A DNA stretch of 24,353 bases from CAZHDI01 sp964531285 (GTDB taxonomy: Bacteria; Pseudomonadota; Alphaproteobacteria; JAJFIK01): contig CAZHDI010000045.1 of NCBI GenBank assembly GCA_964531285.1, positions 1 through 24,353 of the forward strand. The letters are read 5' to 3'. Each line of letters opens with the position of its first letter. The first letter of the stretch is position 1. Positions 1-6,577 of this stretch are shown in pieces. The translations under genes and the position numbers were made by a program. The notes under the pieces were generated by a model. That model was not told where the DNA came from. It ran no database searches and worked only from the letters and a program-made list of their open reading frames with translations.

Positions 1-1214
1 AGATCCTGCGCAAGGAGCGCCGGGGCGAGTTTCTCGGTGTGACCGTGCAGGTCGTGCCCCATGTCACCGATGCCATCAAGGAGTTCATCCTGGCGGACAC
101 GGACGATGTGGATTTCTGTCTGTGCGAGATCGGCGGCANNNNNNNNNNGCCCACCCAGCACTCGGTCAAGGAACTGCGCTCGATCGGCATCCAGTCGGAT
201 ATTCTGCAGTGCCGGTCCTACCGCCCGATCGCCGAGGACGACCGGCGCAAGATCGGCCTGTTCTGCAATGTCCACCCCTCGCGGGTGATCCCGGCGCTCG
301 ATGCCTCCTCGATCTATGCGGTGCCGGTGCAATATCACCGGGAAGGTCTCGACACGGAGGTGTTGCGCGGCTTCGGGCTCCATGAGCCCCCGGCGGCCAA
401 GCTTGATCCCTGGTACGATGTAATGCGCCGCCATGAAAGCCCCGAGGGCGAGGTGCGCATCGCGGTGGTCGGCAAATACACCAGCCTGAAGGATGCCTAT
501 AAATCGCTCGACGAGGCGCTGGTGCATGGCGGCATCGCCAACAGCGTGCGGGTGATCCAGGAGTGGATCCCGGCCGAAGAGCTTGAACAGGGCGACGTGA
601 ACGAGATCCTCTCCGGCGTACACGGATTGTTGATCCCCGGCGGCTTCGGCGCGCGCGGGGCGGAAGGCAAGATCGCGGCGGCCGGCTATGCGCGGACTCA
701 TAACCTGCCCTATTTCGGCATCTGCTTCGGGATGCAGATGGCGGCCATCGAGGCGGCGCGGTCGCTGGCGGATGTGCCGGACGCCAGTTCATCCGAATTT
801 GGCGCCACGTCCGATCCGATCATCGGCCTGATGACGGAATGGACCCAGGGCAACCAAACGATTGCGCGCGGCATCAATGACGACAAGGGCGGTACCATGC
901 GCCTTGGTGCCTATGATGCGGTCTTGTCCCAGAGCAGCCGGGTCGCACAAATTTACGGGACGAACCGGATTTCCGAGCGGCACCGGCACCGGTTCGAGAT
1001 GAATATGCAGTACCGGGAGCAGTTGGAGCGCCATGGGGTGATCGTCTCGGGCGTCTCGCCGGACGGGCTCTTGCCGGAGATCATCGAGATCCCGGATCAT
1101 CCCTGGTTTATCGGTGTGCAATTCCATCCCGAACTGAAATCCAGGCCGTTCGCGCCGCATCCTCTGTTCGCGTCGTTCATCAAGGCGGCGGTGAAACAGT
1201 CGCGGCTGGTGTAG
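1..1214 (+). CDS. pyrG: CTP synthase, C-terminal part (5' end outside window)
   Basis: CTP synthase makes CTP from UTP, ATP and glutamine in the cytoplasm. The frame is open from base 3, so the gene enters from the left and only the end of the synthetase domain plus the complete glutaminase domain are visible. The first residues read as the KERRGEFLG and VQVVPHVTDAIKEF segments of the synthetase domain. After the N run the protein resumes at PTQHSVKEL. The class I glutamine amidotransferase domain has the oxyanion-loop segment PGGFGARG, the nucleophile Cys in FGICFGMQ, and the catalytic His-Glu in FHPE near the C-terminus. The conserved ERHRHRFEMN segment is present. The 10-N run at 139-148 replaces what in E. 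coli PyrG is about 46 residues, so the gene is incomplete there although the frame is preserved. pyrG followed by kdsA is a common proteobacterial order. Confidence 0.97.
   Translation, partial: ILRKERRGEFLGVTVQVVPHVTDAIKEFILADTDDVDFCLCEIGGXXXXPTQHSVKELRSIGIQSDILQCRSYRPIAEDDRRKIGLFCNVHPSRVIPALDASSIYAVPVQYHREGLDTEVLRGFGLHEPPAAKLDPWYDVMRRHESPEGEVRIAVVGKYTSLKDAYKSLDEALVHGGIANSVRVIQEWIPAEELEQGDVNEILSGVHGLLIPGGFGARGAEGKIAAAGYARTHNLPYFGICFGMQMAAIEAARSLADVPDASSSEFGATSDPIIGLMTEWTQGNQTIARGINDDKGGTMRLGAYDAVLSQSSRVAQIYGTNRISERHRHRFEMNMQYREQLERHGVIVSGVSPDGLLPEIIEIPDHPWFIGVQFHPELKSRPFAPHPLFASFIKAAVKQSRLV
139..148. other. 10-N assembly gap inside pyrG
   Basis: Ten undetermined bases. The reading frame continues across them, but the flanking residues EIGG(T) and PTQHS are separated by about 46 residues in E. 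coli PyrG as I recall it. The placeholder therefore understates the missing sequence by roughly 130 bases. Confidence 0.98.
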
Positions 1215-1230
1215 ATTACACTCGGCCCCA

Positions 1231-1276
1231 CCCTCATGCTGAGAGGCGAGCGCAAGCGAGCCTCGAGCCATGGGGG
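1231..1276. repeat. Dispersed palindromic (REP-like) element between pyrG and kdsA
   Basis: A 46-base imperfect palindrome. The outer arms CCCTCATG (1231-1238) and CATGGGGG (1269-1276) pair over 8 bp with one G-T wobble. A 4x4 internal loop follows, then GAGGC (1243-1247) pairs with GCCTC (1260-1264). Inside this is a tandem GA/GA mismatch and a GC pair step closing a GCAA tetraloop (1252-1255). From memory, palindromes of the type CCCTCATGCTGAGG...CCTCGAAGCATG are scattered between genes in many alphaproteobacteria. It starts 16 bases after the pyrG stop and may also act as a terminator or mRNA-stabilising hairpin. It reaches into the first possible kdsA start codon (ATG at 1270). Confidence 0.75.
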
Positions 1277-1296
1277 CCAACATTGGAATCCTCTCC

Positions 1297-2130
1297 ATGC
1301 AGCCCAACGCCCATGTCACACTCGGCAATCTGGTCATCGGCAACGACCGCCCGCTCGCGCTCATCGCCGGCCCCTGCCAGATGGAAAGCCGGGACCATGC
1401 GTTGATGATGGCGACGCGCCTGCGCGAGATCACTGACCGGCTCGGCATCGGGTTTATCTTCAAGACGTCTTATGACAAGGCGAACCGCACCAGCCTGACC
1501 GCCGCGCGGGGCATGGGTCTCGACGCCGCCTTGCCGGTGTTCGAAGCCGTCAAGGCCGAGACCGGAGCGCCGGTGCTGACGGATGTGCATGCGCCGGACC
1601 AATGCGCGCCGGTCGCCGAAGTGGTCGATGTGCTGCAAATTCCGGCGTTCCTCTGCCGTCAGACGGATCTGCTGGTGGCCGCCGCCGAAACCGGCGCGGT
1701 GGTCAATGTGAAGAAGGGCCAGTTCCTCGCGCCCTGGGACATGAAACAGGTGGTGGCAAAGGTCACCGGCGCGGGCAATGCCAATGTGCTGGTGACCGAG
1801 CGCGGCGCCAGTTTCGGCTACAACACGCTGGTGTCCGACATGCGCGCGCTCCCTGAACTGGCGGCGACCGGCGCGCCGGTCATTTTAGACGCCACCCACT
1901 CGGTCCAGCAGCCGGGCGGCAAGGGCGCGTCCTCGGGCGGTCAGCGCGAATATGTGCCGGTGCTGGCTCGGGCCGCCGTCGCGGTCGGCGTGGCGGGCGT
2001 GTTCATCGAAACCCATGATGACCCTGACAATGCGCCGTCAGATGGGCCCAATATGGTGCCGATCGATGAGCTGGAGGCCCTGCTGGTGACCCTCAAGGCT
2101 TTCGACGCGGTGGCGAAACAGGCGGCGTGA
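1297..2130 (+). CDS. kdsA: 3-deoxy-8-phosphooctulonate synthase (KDO-8-P synthase)
   Basis: Condenses phosphoenolpyruvate and arabinose 5-phosphate to KDO-8-phosphate, the committed step toward the KDO of lipopolysaccharide; cytoplasmic. The 277-residue product has the family segments LIAGPCQMES, FKTSYDKANRTS, TDVHAPDQ, CRQTDLLVAAAETG, NVKKGQF, GASFGYN, DATHSVQQPGG and FIETHDDPDNAPSDGPN. Cys27 in AGPCQMES is the position that is Asn in E. coli, so this belongs to the metal-dependent class; the other expected ligands (His in DATHS, Glu in FIETH, Asp in PSDGP) are present. I chose ATG 1297 over the in-frame ATG 1270 because the latter lies in the arm of the palindromic repeat and because homologs begin close to MxPNA. 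The choice affects only nine residues. Confidence 0.96.
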   Translation: MQPNAHVTLGNLVIGNDRPLALIAGPCQMESRDHALMMATRLREITDRLGIGFIFKTSYDKANRTSLTAARGMGLDAALPVFEAVKAETGAPVLTDVHAPDQCAPVAEVVDVLQIPAFLCRQTDLLVAAAETGAVVNVKKGQFLAPWDMKQVVAKVTGAGNANVLVTERGASFGYNTLVSDMRALPELAATGAPVILDATHSVQQPGGKGASSGGQREYVPVLARAAVAVGVAGVFIETHDDPDNAPSDGPNMVPIDELEALLVTLKAFDAVAKQAA

Positions 2131-2138
2131 CCCGCGTG

Positions 2139-2168
2139 CGGCGCGGCCTTGCGGTTGCCGTCTTTTTT
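2139..2168 (+). terminator. Weak terminator-like structure after kdsA
   Basis: A short CGGC/GCCG stem (2139-2142 with 2157-2160) is followed two bases later by a run of six T (2163-2168), the only such T run close to a gene end here. The stem is short and the loop long, so this is tentative. Confidence 0.25.
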
Positions 2169-2209
2169 CGGCATGCCTCGGTCTGATGATCAGCAACCCG
2201 GAGATGGTC

Positions 2210-2695
2210 ATGGGCACGCAGGATCCCACCGCAATCGGCGCGGAAACGGCATTGGGCGATCTGCCGCCGTTGCCGCGCGAGGTGCCGCCGTTTTATGCCG
2301 GCGTGGTGCTCTGGGGCCGGTCGGGCGACATTCTGCTCCAGAAGCGCGATGATCTGCCCGACATTTCGAGCCCCGGCTGGATCGGTACCTTCGGCGGCGG
2401 CGGCGAGCACGGCGAGACCGCGATTCAATGCGCGATCCGCGAGATCAAGGAAGAGACCAATATCGATCTCGATCCGGATCATCTGATCCCGCTCCTGAAA
2501 CGCGAGAAACGGTTTCAGGGGCCGACCGTGATCCCGATCTTCACCTTCTGCGCCATCGATGTGCCCGAAGACAGTATCGTGATCACCGAAGGCACGCTGC
2601 TCCGGGTCAAGCCCGACGAGGTGCCGCATCTGGAAAAGATCACCGCCAGCGCGCTGGAGTCCGTCGAGTTGATGCTGGAGCGGTTCAATCACTAA
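2210..2695 (+). CDS. Nudix hydrolase
   Basis: Nudix proteins hydrolyse nucleoside diphosphates linked to another moiety; the substrate of this one cannot be read from sequence. The Nudix box is clear: a glycine run (GGGGEHGE), seven residues, then REIKEETNI, matching GX5EX7REUXEEXGU except that the final Gly is Asn. Upstream of the box is the usual beta-strand pattern GVVLWGRSGDILLQKR. ATG 2210 has GGAG six bases upstream (2200-2203); ATGs at 2186 and 2204 are in frame, and using 2186 would add eight residues. The product is about 161 residues, normal for a single-domain Nudix protein. It lies 79 bases after kdsA and 44 before the next gene on the same strand, so cotranscription with liuC is possible. 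A house-cleaning or CoA-derivative role is conceivable but unsupported. Confidence 0.85.
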   Translation: MGTQDPTAIGAETALGDLPPLPREVPPFYAGVVLWGRSGDILLQKRDDLPDISSPGWIGTFGGGGEHGETAIQCAIREIKEETNIDLDPDHLIPLLKREKRFQGPTVIPIFTFCAIDVPEDSIVITEGTLLRVKPDEVPHLEKITASALESVELMLERFNH

Positions 2696-2739
2696 GCCCG
2701 AAGGCGCCGCGCGCCGGGCCCCACAGGGAGAGTCTTCCG

Positions 2740-3552
2740 ATGGCAGAACAACACCAAACCGCCGAGACCGCGCCCGTTCTCTTCGATGCCACACCGGCCG
2801 GTGTCGGCATTATCACGCTGAACCGGCCCGACAAGCACAACGCGTTTAATCCCGAGGTGATCGAGCATCTGATCGACCTTCTGGGGGAACTCAAGGGCCA
2901 GGACGGTCTGCGCGCGGTGCTGGTCAAGGGCGCGGGCAAGAGCTTTTCCGCGGGCGCCGATCTCGAATGGATGAAATCCGCCGGCCATTATACCCATGCG
3001 GACAATGTGGAAGATGCGCTGGCACTGGCCGATATGCTGCACCGGCTGGCGACTCTGCCGCAGCCGACCATCGCGCTCGTCAATGGCGCGGCGGTGGGCG
3101 GCGGTCTCGGCATGATCGCGGCCTGCGATATCGCCGTGGCGGTCAAGGCGGCGCAGTTCCGCTTCTCGGAAGTGCATCTCGGGCTCACCCCGGCGACCAT
3201 TTCGCCTTACGTGGTCGAGGCCATCGGACCGCGCTGGGCCAAGGCGCTGTTCGTCTCGGGCGAGAGTTTCGATGCCGCCTTTGCCCATCGGATCGGGCTC
3301 GTGCAGTTCGTCGTTGAGGACATGGAAGGGCTGGCCGCTGAGGAAGAGCGCCTTGTCCAGCAACTCTTCAAGGGCGCGCCAGGTGCGATTGCCGACGCCA
3401 AGCGTCTCATCGATGACGTCAAATGGCGTGAAATCGATCATGGGCTGCGCAAGGATACCGCCAACCGGATTGCCGACCGACGCGCCAGCGAAGAAGGTAA
3501 AGATGGTCTTACCGCATTTCTTGAAAAAACTGTGCCAGACTGGCGCAAGTAA
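2740..3552 (+). CDS. liuC: Enoyl-CoA hydratase/isomerase family, probable methylglutaconyl-CoA hydratase
   Basis: Crotonase-fold protein of 270 residues. The oxyanion-hole segments are FSAGADLEWM and NGAAVGGGLGM. The glutamate in FSEVHLGL matches crotonase Glu164, while the Glu144 position is Gly (GGGLGM). That replacement together with the segment TPATISPYVVEAIG is typical, as I recall, of LiuC, which hydrates 3-methylglutaconyl-CoA to HMG-CoA in leucine breakdown. The MCC alpha subunit two genes downstream supports this. ATG 2740 has GGGAG (2726-2730) nine bases upstream. The frame is open further upstream to 2428, but that part lies over the Nudix gene and is not crotonase-like. The general family is certain; the precise substrate is inferred from motifs and context. 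Confidence 0.78.
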   Translation: MAEQHQTAETAPVLFDATPAGVGIITLNRPDKHNAFNPEVIEHLIDLLGELKGQDGLRAVLVKGAGKSFSAGADLEWMKSAGHYTHADNVEDALALADMLHRLATLPQPTIALVNGAAVGGGLGMIAACDIAVAVKAAQFRFSEVHLGLTPATISPYVVEAIGPRWAKALFVSGESFDAAFAHRIGLVQFVVEDMEGLAAEEERLVQQLFKGAPGAIADAKRLIDDVKWREIDHGLRKDTANRIADRRASEEGKDGLTAFLEKTVPDWRK

Positions 3553-3608
3553 ACGCTGCGATTACCCTAAGACAAAGCGCTGGCCTGTGATTTCGCGCCG
3601 TGCCTCGT

Positions 3609-3636
3609 CTGACGGGATGGTTATGAATACTGTAAT
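3609..3636 (+). promoter_or_regulatory. Candidate sigma-70 promoter for the TIR-like gene
   Basis: CTGACG (3609-3614), 16 bases, then TGTAAT (3631-3636), in the 162-base gap after liuC. The -10 matches five of six consensus bases and the -35 four of six. It would give a leader of about 70 bases carrying the hairpin at 3680-3714. The surrounding bases are locally AT-rich compared with the genes. Prediction by eye only. Confidence 0.35.
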
Positions 3637-3679
3637 TTCATGATTCGCACTCTGGTTGGGCTAAGCCGGGAGTGGTAGC

Positions 3680-3714
3680 GTTCTTCTCCGGTGCTTGGGG
3701 GTCCGGAGAAGAAC
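3680..3714 (+). promoter_or_regulatory. Perfect 12-bp hairpin burying the ribosome-binding site
   Basis: GTTCTTCTCCGG (3680-3691), an 11-base loop TGCTTGGGGGT (3692-3702) and CCGGAGAAGAAC (3703-3714) form an exact inverted repeat. The right arm contains the Shine-Dalgarno sequence GGAGAAG (3705-3711) and ends immediately before the ATG at 3715. In mRNA the ribosome-binding site would be fully paired, the arrangement expected of an RNA thermometer or of translation that needs an upstream ribosome, protein or small RNA to open it. No T run follows, so an intrinsic terminator is unlikely. The structure is seen directly; the function is inferred. Confidence 0.7.
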
Positions 3715-4434
3715 ATGAACGTAACGGTCATCCGGGCCGCGCGATCCGACCGCAGTAAGGCCCAGCGCCTCGCGGCCGATCTGCGCACACTGGGACTGAC
3801 GGCCTTTGTCCGCTGCGACGGCGACGATGGTGCGGATCCGACGGCCAATGCGGAGGGCCGCGGTGCCCGGCATCGGACCGTCATCCTTTGGTCGGGCGGT
3901 GAAACCGACCCGGCCGCGCCGCCGGATGAGAGTCTGGTCGTCGCCGCGGTGAGCGATCCGGCCGCTCGGCCCCAGGCTCTGACGGCGTGTGCCACGGTCG
4001 ATCTGCGCCCCTGGGCGGACGCCGCCGCGGGCCGCCCGGCGCTCAAAGCGCTCAAAGGTCTTGTCCGCACCCTTAAAGCGCCATCCAACGCCAACCGGTT
4101 CGTCTGGCCATCCGGCATCGGGCCCTGGGCAGGCGCGGTCGCCGCCGGCCTGTCCGGCGCTGTGACCGTGGTGCTGCCGGTCCGCCTGGGATGGATTGGT
4201 CCGGACCTTGCCGATCCGCGCTGGCTCGAAGCGCTGTTCACCGGCGGCCCGCTCGCCTGGATCCCGGTCTCGGCCCTGTTGGGCGCCGCGGTCATCGTCT
4301 CGTCGGCGGTGTGGAGCCTGGTGCGCCATGCCGGCGAGGCCGTGCCCGCACGGACGGCGGCGCAGCCCCGCGCGGCGCGTGAGAATGAGGAGATGGCGGG
4401 GGAGCCATTGAGCCTGGTGCGCGCCGACGCTTGA
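3715..4434 (+). CDS. Two-helix membrane protein with degenerate TIR-like N-terminal domain
   Basis: Predicted protein of 239 residues, not assignable to a named family with confidence. The first 125 residues alternate strands and helices like a TIR fold: strand VTVIRAARSD, helix with KAQRLAADLRTLG, strand TAFVRC, strand RTVILWS, strand SLVVAAVSD, then ATVDLRPWAD followed by a helix with ALKALKGLVRTL. The region where catalytic TIR domains carry the NADase glutamate is short and Pro-rich (GGETDPAAPPDE), so enzymatic activity is doubtful. Two hydrophobic segments follow, around residues 135-157 and 180-202, then a polar Ala/Arg-rich tail. The ATG at 3715 is preceded by GGAGAAG within a perfect hairpin. 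A GTG at 3691 is in frame but sits inside that hairpin. It lies 162 bases after liuC and 55 before the MCC subunit gene, and may be cotranscribed with the latter. Confidence 0.7.
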   Translation: MNVTVIRAARSDRSKAQRLAADLRTLGLTAFVRCDGDDGADPTANAEGRGARHRTVILWSGGETDPAAPPDESLVVAAVSDPAARPQALTACATVDLRPWADAAAGRPALKALKGLVRTLKAPSNANRFVWPSGIGPWAGAVAAGLSGAVTVVLPVRLGWIGPDLADPRWLEALFTGGPLAWIPVSALLGAAVIVSSAVWSLVRHAGEAVPARTAAQPRAARENEEMAGEPLSLVRADA

Positions 4435-4459
4435 TCGCCGGTCCGCGCCGTCCTATCCA

Positions 4460-4483
4460 CGGATCCTCAACGAGAAGGATCCG
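4460..4483 (+). promoter_or_regulatory. 8-bp hairpin over the MCC-subunit ribosome-binding site
   Basis: CGGATCCT (4460-4467) and AGGATCCG (4476-4483) are exact reverse complements around an 8-base loop CAACGAGA. The right arm overlaps the best Shine-Dalgarno candidate, AAGGA (4475-4479), about ten bases before the ATG at 4490. It is weaker than the hairpin one gene upstream but has the same placement. The GGATCC core is itself a palindrome, so chance is possible. Confidence 0.5.
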
Positions 4484-4489
4484 CCGATC

Positions 4490-6477
4490 ATGTTCAGCCG
4501 CATTCTCATCGCCAACCGGGGCGAAATCGCCTGCCGGGTCATCAAAACCGCCCGGCGCCTCGGGATCTCGACCGTTGCGGTGTATTCCGAGGCCGATGCG
4601 GGCGCGTTGCATGTGTCCATGGCCGATCTGGCGGTGGCCATCGGCCCGGCGGCGGCGCGCGAAAGCTATCTTGTCCCCGAGGCCATCATCGAGGCCGCAC
4701 GCGCCACCGGCGCCGAGGCGATCCATCCGGGCTATGGCTTTCTGTCGGAAAATGCGGACTTCGCCGAGGCGGTCGCTGCCGCGGGGCTGGTGTTCATCGG
4801 CCCGCCCGCCGATGCGATCCGCGCCATGGGGCTCAAGGACGGTGCCAAGCGATTGATGGAGAAGGCGGGCGTGCCGGTCGTGCCGGGCTATCACGGTGCG
4901 GATCAGGACCCGGATCTCTTGGCCAAGGAGGCCGACCGCATCGGCTATCCGATGCTGATCAAGGCGGTGGCCGGGGGCGGCGGCAAGGGCATGCGCCGCG
5001 TCGATAGCGCTAAGGATTTCGAGACCGCGCTCAACGGCGCGCGCCGGGAAGCCAAGGCGGCATTTGGCGATGACCGCGTGCTGGTCGAGAAATTCGTCAC
5101 CCAGCCGCGCCATGTGGAAATTCAGGTCTTCGCCGATGGCCATGGCAATGTGGTGAGCCTGTTCGAGCGGGACTGCTCATTGCAGCGGCGCCATCAGAAA
5201 GTGGTCGAGGAAGCGCCCGCGCCCGGCATGACGCCGGAGGTTCGCCAAGCCATGAGCGAGGCCGCGACCGAGGCCGCCCGCGCGATCGGATATCGCGGTG
5301 CCGGCACCGTGGAATTCATTGCGGATGGCTCGAACGGTCTGACGGCGGACGGGTTCTATTTCATGGAAATGAACACCCGTCTCCAGGTCGAGCATCCGGT
5401 GACCGAAGGCATCACCGGGCTTGATCTGGTGGAATGGCAGCTTCGTGTCGCGGCCGGTGAGCCGTTGCCCGCCGCGCAGGCCCAACTCGGCATTGCGGGG
5501 CATGCGGTCGAGGTCCGTGTGTATGCGGAAAATCCGGCGCGCAAGTTTCTGCCCGCCACCGGCACCCTGCATCATTTGAGTTTCCCCGAGGACGGCCGTC
5601 ATATCCGTGTTGATACCGGCGTCCGGCAGGGCGATGCGGTGAGCGTCCATTACGATCCCATGATCGCCAAGCTGATCGCCTGGGACACCACTCGCGAAGG
5701 CGCGTTGCGTCACTTGAACCGGGCGCTCGCCCAGACCCGCATCGCCGGAGTAACGACCAACGCGGCGTTCCTGCGGGCCATTGTGTGCAACGACACCTTC
5801 CGATCCGGCGCCGTCGATACCGGCTTCATCGACCGGCATCTGGACAGCCTCGTCGGCGATGCGGGCGAGGTGCCCGATGAAGTTTTGATGATGGGCGCGG
5901 TGGACCTGTTGCTGCCCGAGCGCTCCCAGAGCACGGGCGGGGAGGCTCAGTCGCCCTGGGCCGCCCGTGATGGTTGGCGGGTCGGTGCACGGGCCCGGGC
6001 CCGGCTCGTCTTCGGCGGTCCTGACCAAGAACCGGTCCATGTCCAGTACACGGAGGATGGCTGGGACCTGACCATCGGCGAGCGGACGGTTGCGGCGACG
6101 GCCTGCCGGGGATCGGACGGTGAAATCGTGGCCACGCTCAACGGGCGGGTCACGGGCGCGCATGTCCTGCGCCGGCCCGGTATGCTCAGTGTCATGATGA
6201 ATGGCGCGACATACGATCTGGCACTGGCCGATCCTCTGGCCCATGCGGGCGGCGAGGGGGACGGCGAGAGCCGGATCACCGCGCCCATGCCCGGTAAGAT
6301 CCTGGCGGTGCATGCCAAGCCCGGTCAGGGCGTGGCACGCGGCGAGGCGTTGGTCGTGCTGGAGGCGATGAAGATGGAACACACCCTCACGGCCGGGCGC
6401 GACAGCACGGTCGAAGCGGTCAACGTGGCCGTCGGCGATCAGGTGGACGAGGGCGCCGTGGTGGTCACCCTCGCCTC
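4490..6477 (+). CDS. mccA: Methylcrotonoyl-CoA carboxylase, biotin carboxylase/biotin carrier subunit (3' end lost in gap)
   Basis: Carries out the ATP-dependent carboxylation of biotin for 3-methylcrotonyl-CoA carboxylase in leucine degradation (also called liuD). Domains in order: biotin carboxylase N-terminal domain with RILIANRGEIACR (residues 4-16), ATP-grasp domain with the glycine loop GGGGKGMR and FERDCSLQRRHQK, EMNTRLQVEHPVTE with the substrate-binding region, biotin carboxylase C-terminal domain (about 335-450), a linker domain, and a biotinyl domain with EAMKMEH where Lys628 is the biotinylated residue. The segment VPVVPGYHG and the liuC-like neighbour favour MCC over propionyl- or geranyl-CoA carboxylase, though those stay possible. 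The 662 visible residues reach VVVTLA, where such proteins normally end, so only a few codons and the stop should be in the N run. Apparent coding beyond the gap in this frame is spurious. Confidence 0.9.
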
Positions 6478-6577
6478 NNNNNNNNNNNNNNNNNNNNNNN
6501 NNNNNNNNNNNNNNNNNNNNNNNNNNNNNNNNNNNNNNNNNNNNNNNNNNNNNNNNNNNNNNNNNNNNNNNNNNNNN
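6478..6577. other. 100-N scaffold gap between convergent genes
   Basis: Exactly 100 undetermined bases, a conventional placeholder for a gap of unknown size. The plus-strand MCC subunit gene and the minus-strand secreted protein gene both run into it, so both stop codons are missing. Any gene lying between them would be invisible. Confidence 0.98.

Noticed and set aside
2428..2739. Upstream extension of the liuC-like frame over the Nudix gene
   Set aside because: The upstream residues are Arg/Asp-rich with no crotonase similarity, while the Nudix box is clear in the other frame and ATG 2740 has a good ribosome site.
3621..4460. Minus-strand open frames opposite the TIR-like gene
   Set aside because: Ser/Arg/Thr-rich composition without motifs; the plus-strand frame has a proper ribosome site, strand-helix pattern and membrane segments.
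5177..6382. Open frame of 401 codons on the minus strand opposite the MCC subunit gene
   Set aside because: Lies over the ATP-grasp and biotinyl coding regions and has no family resemblance.
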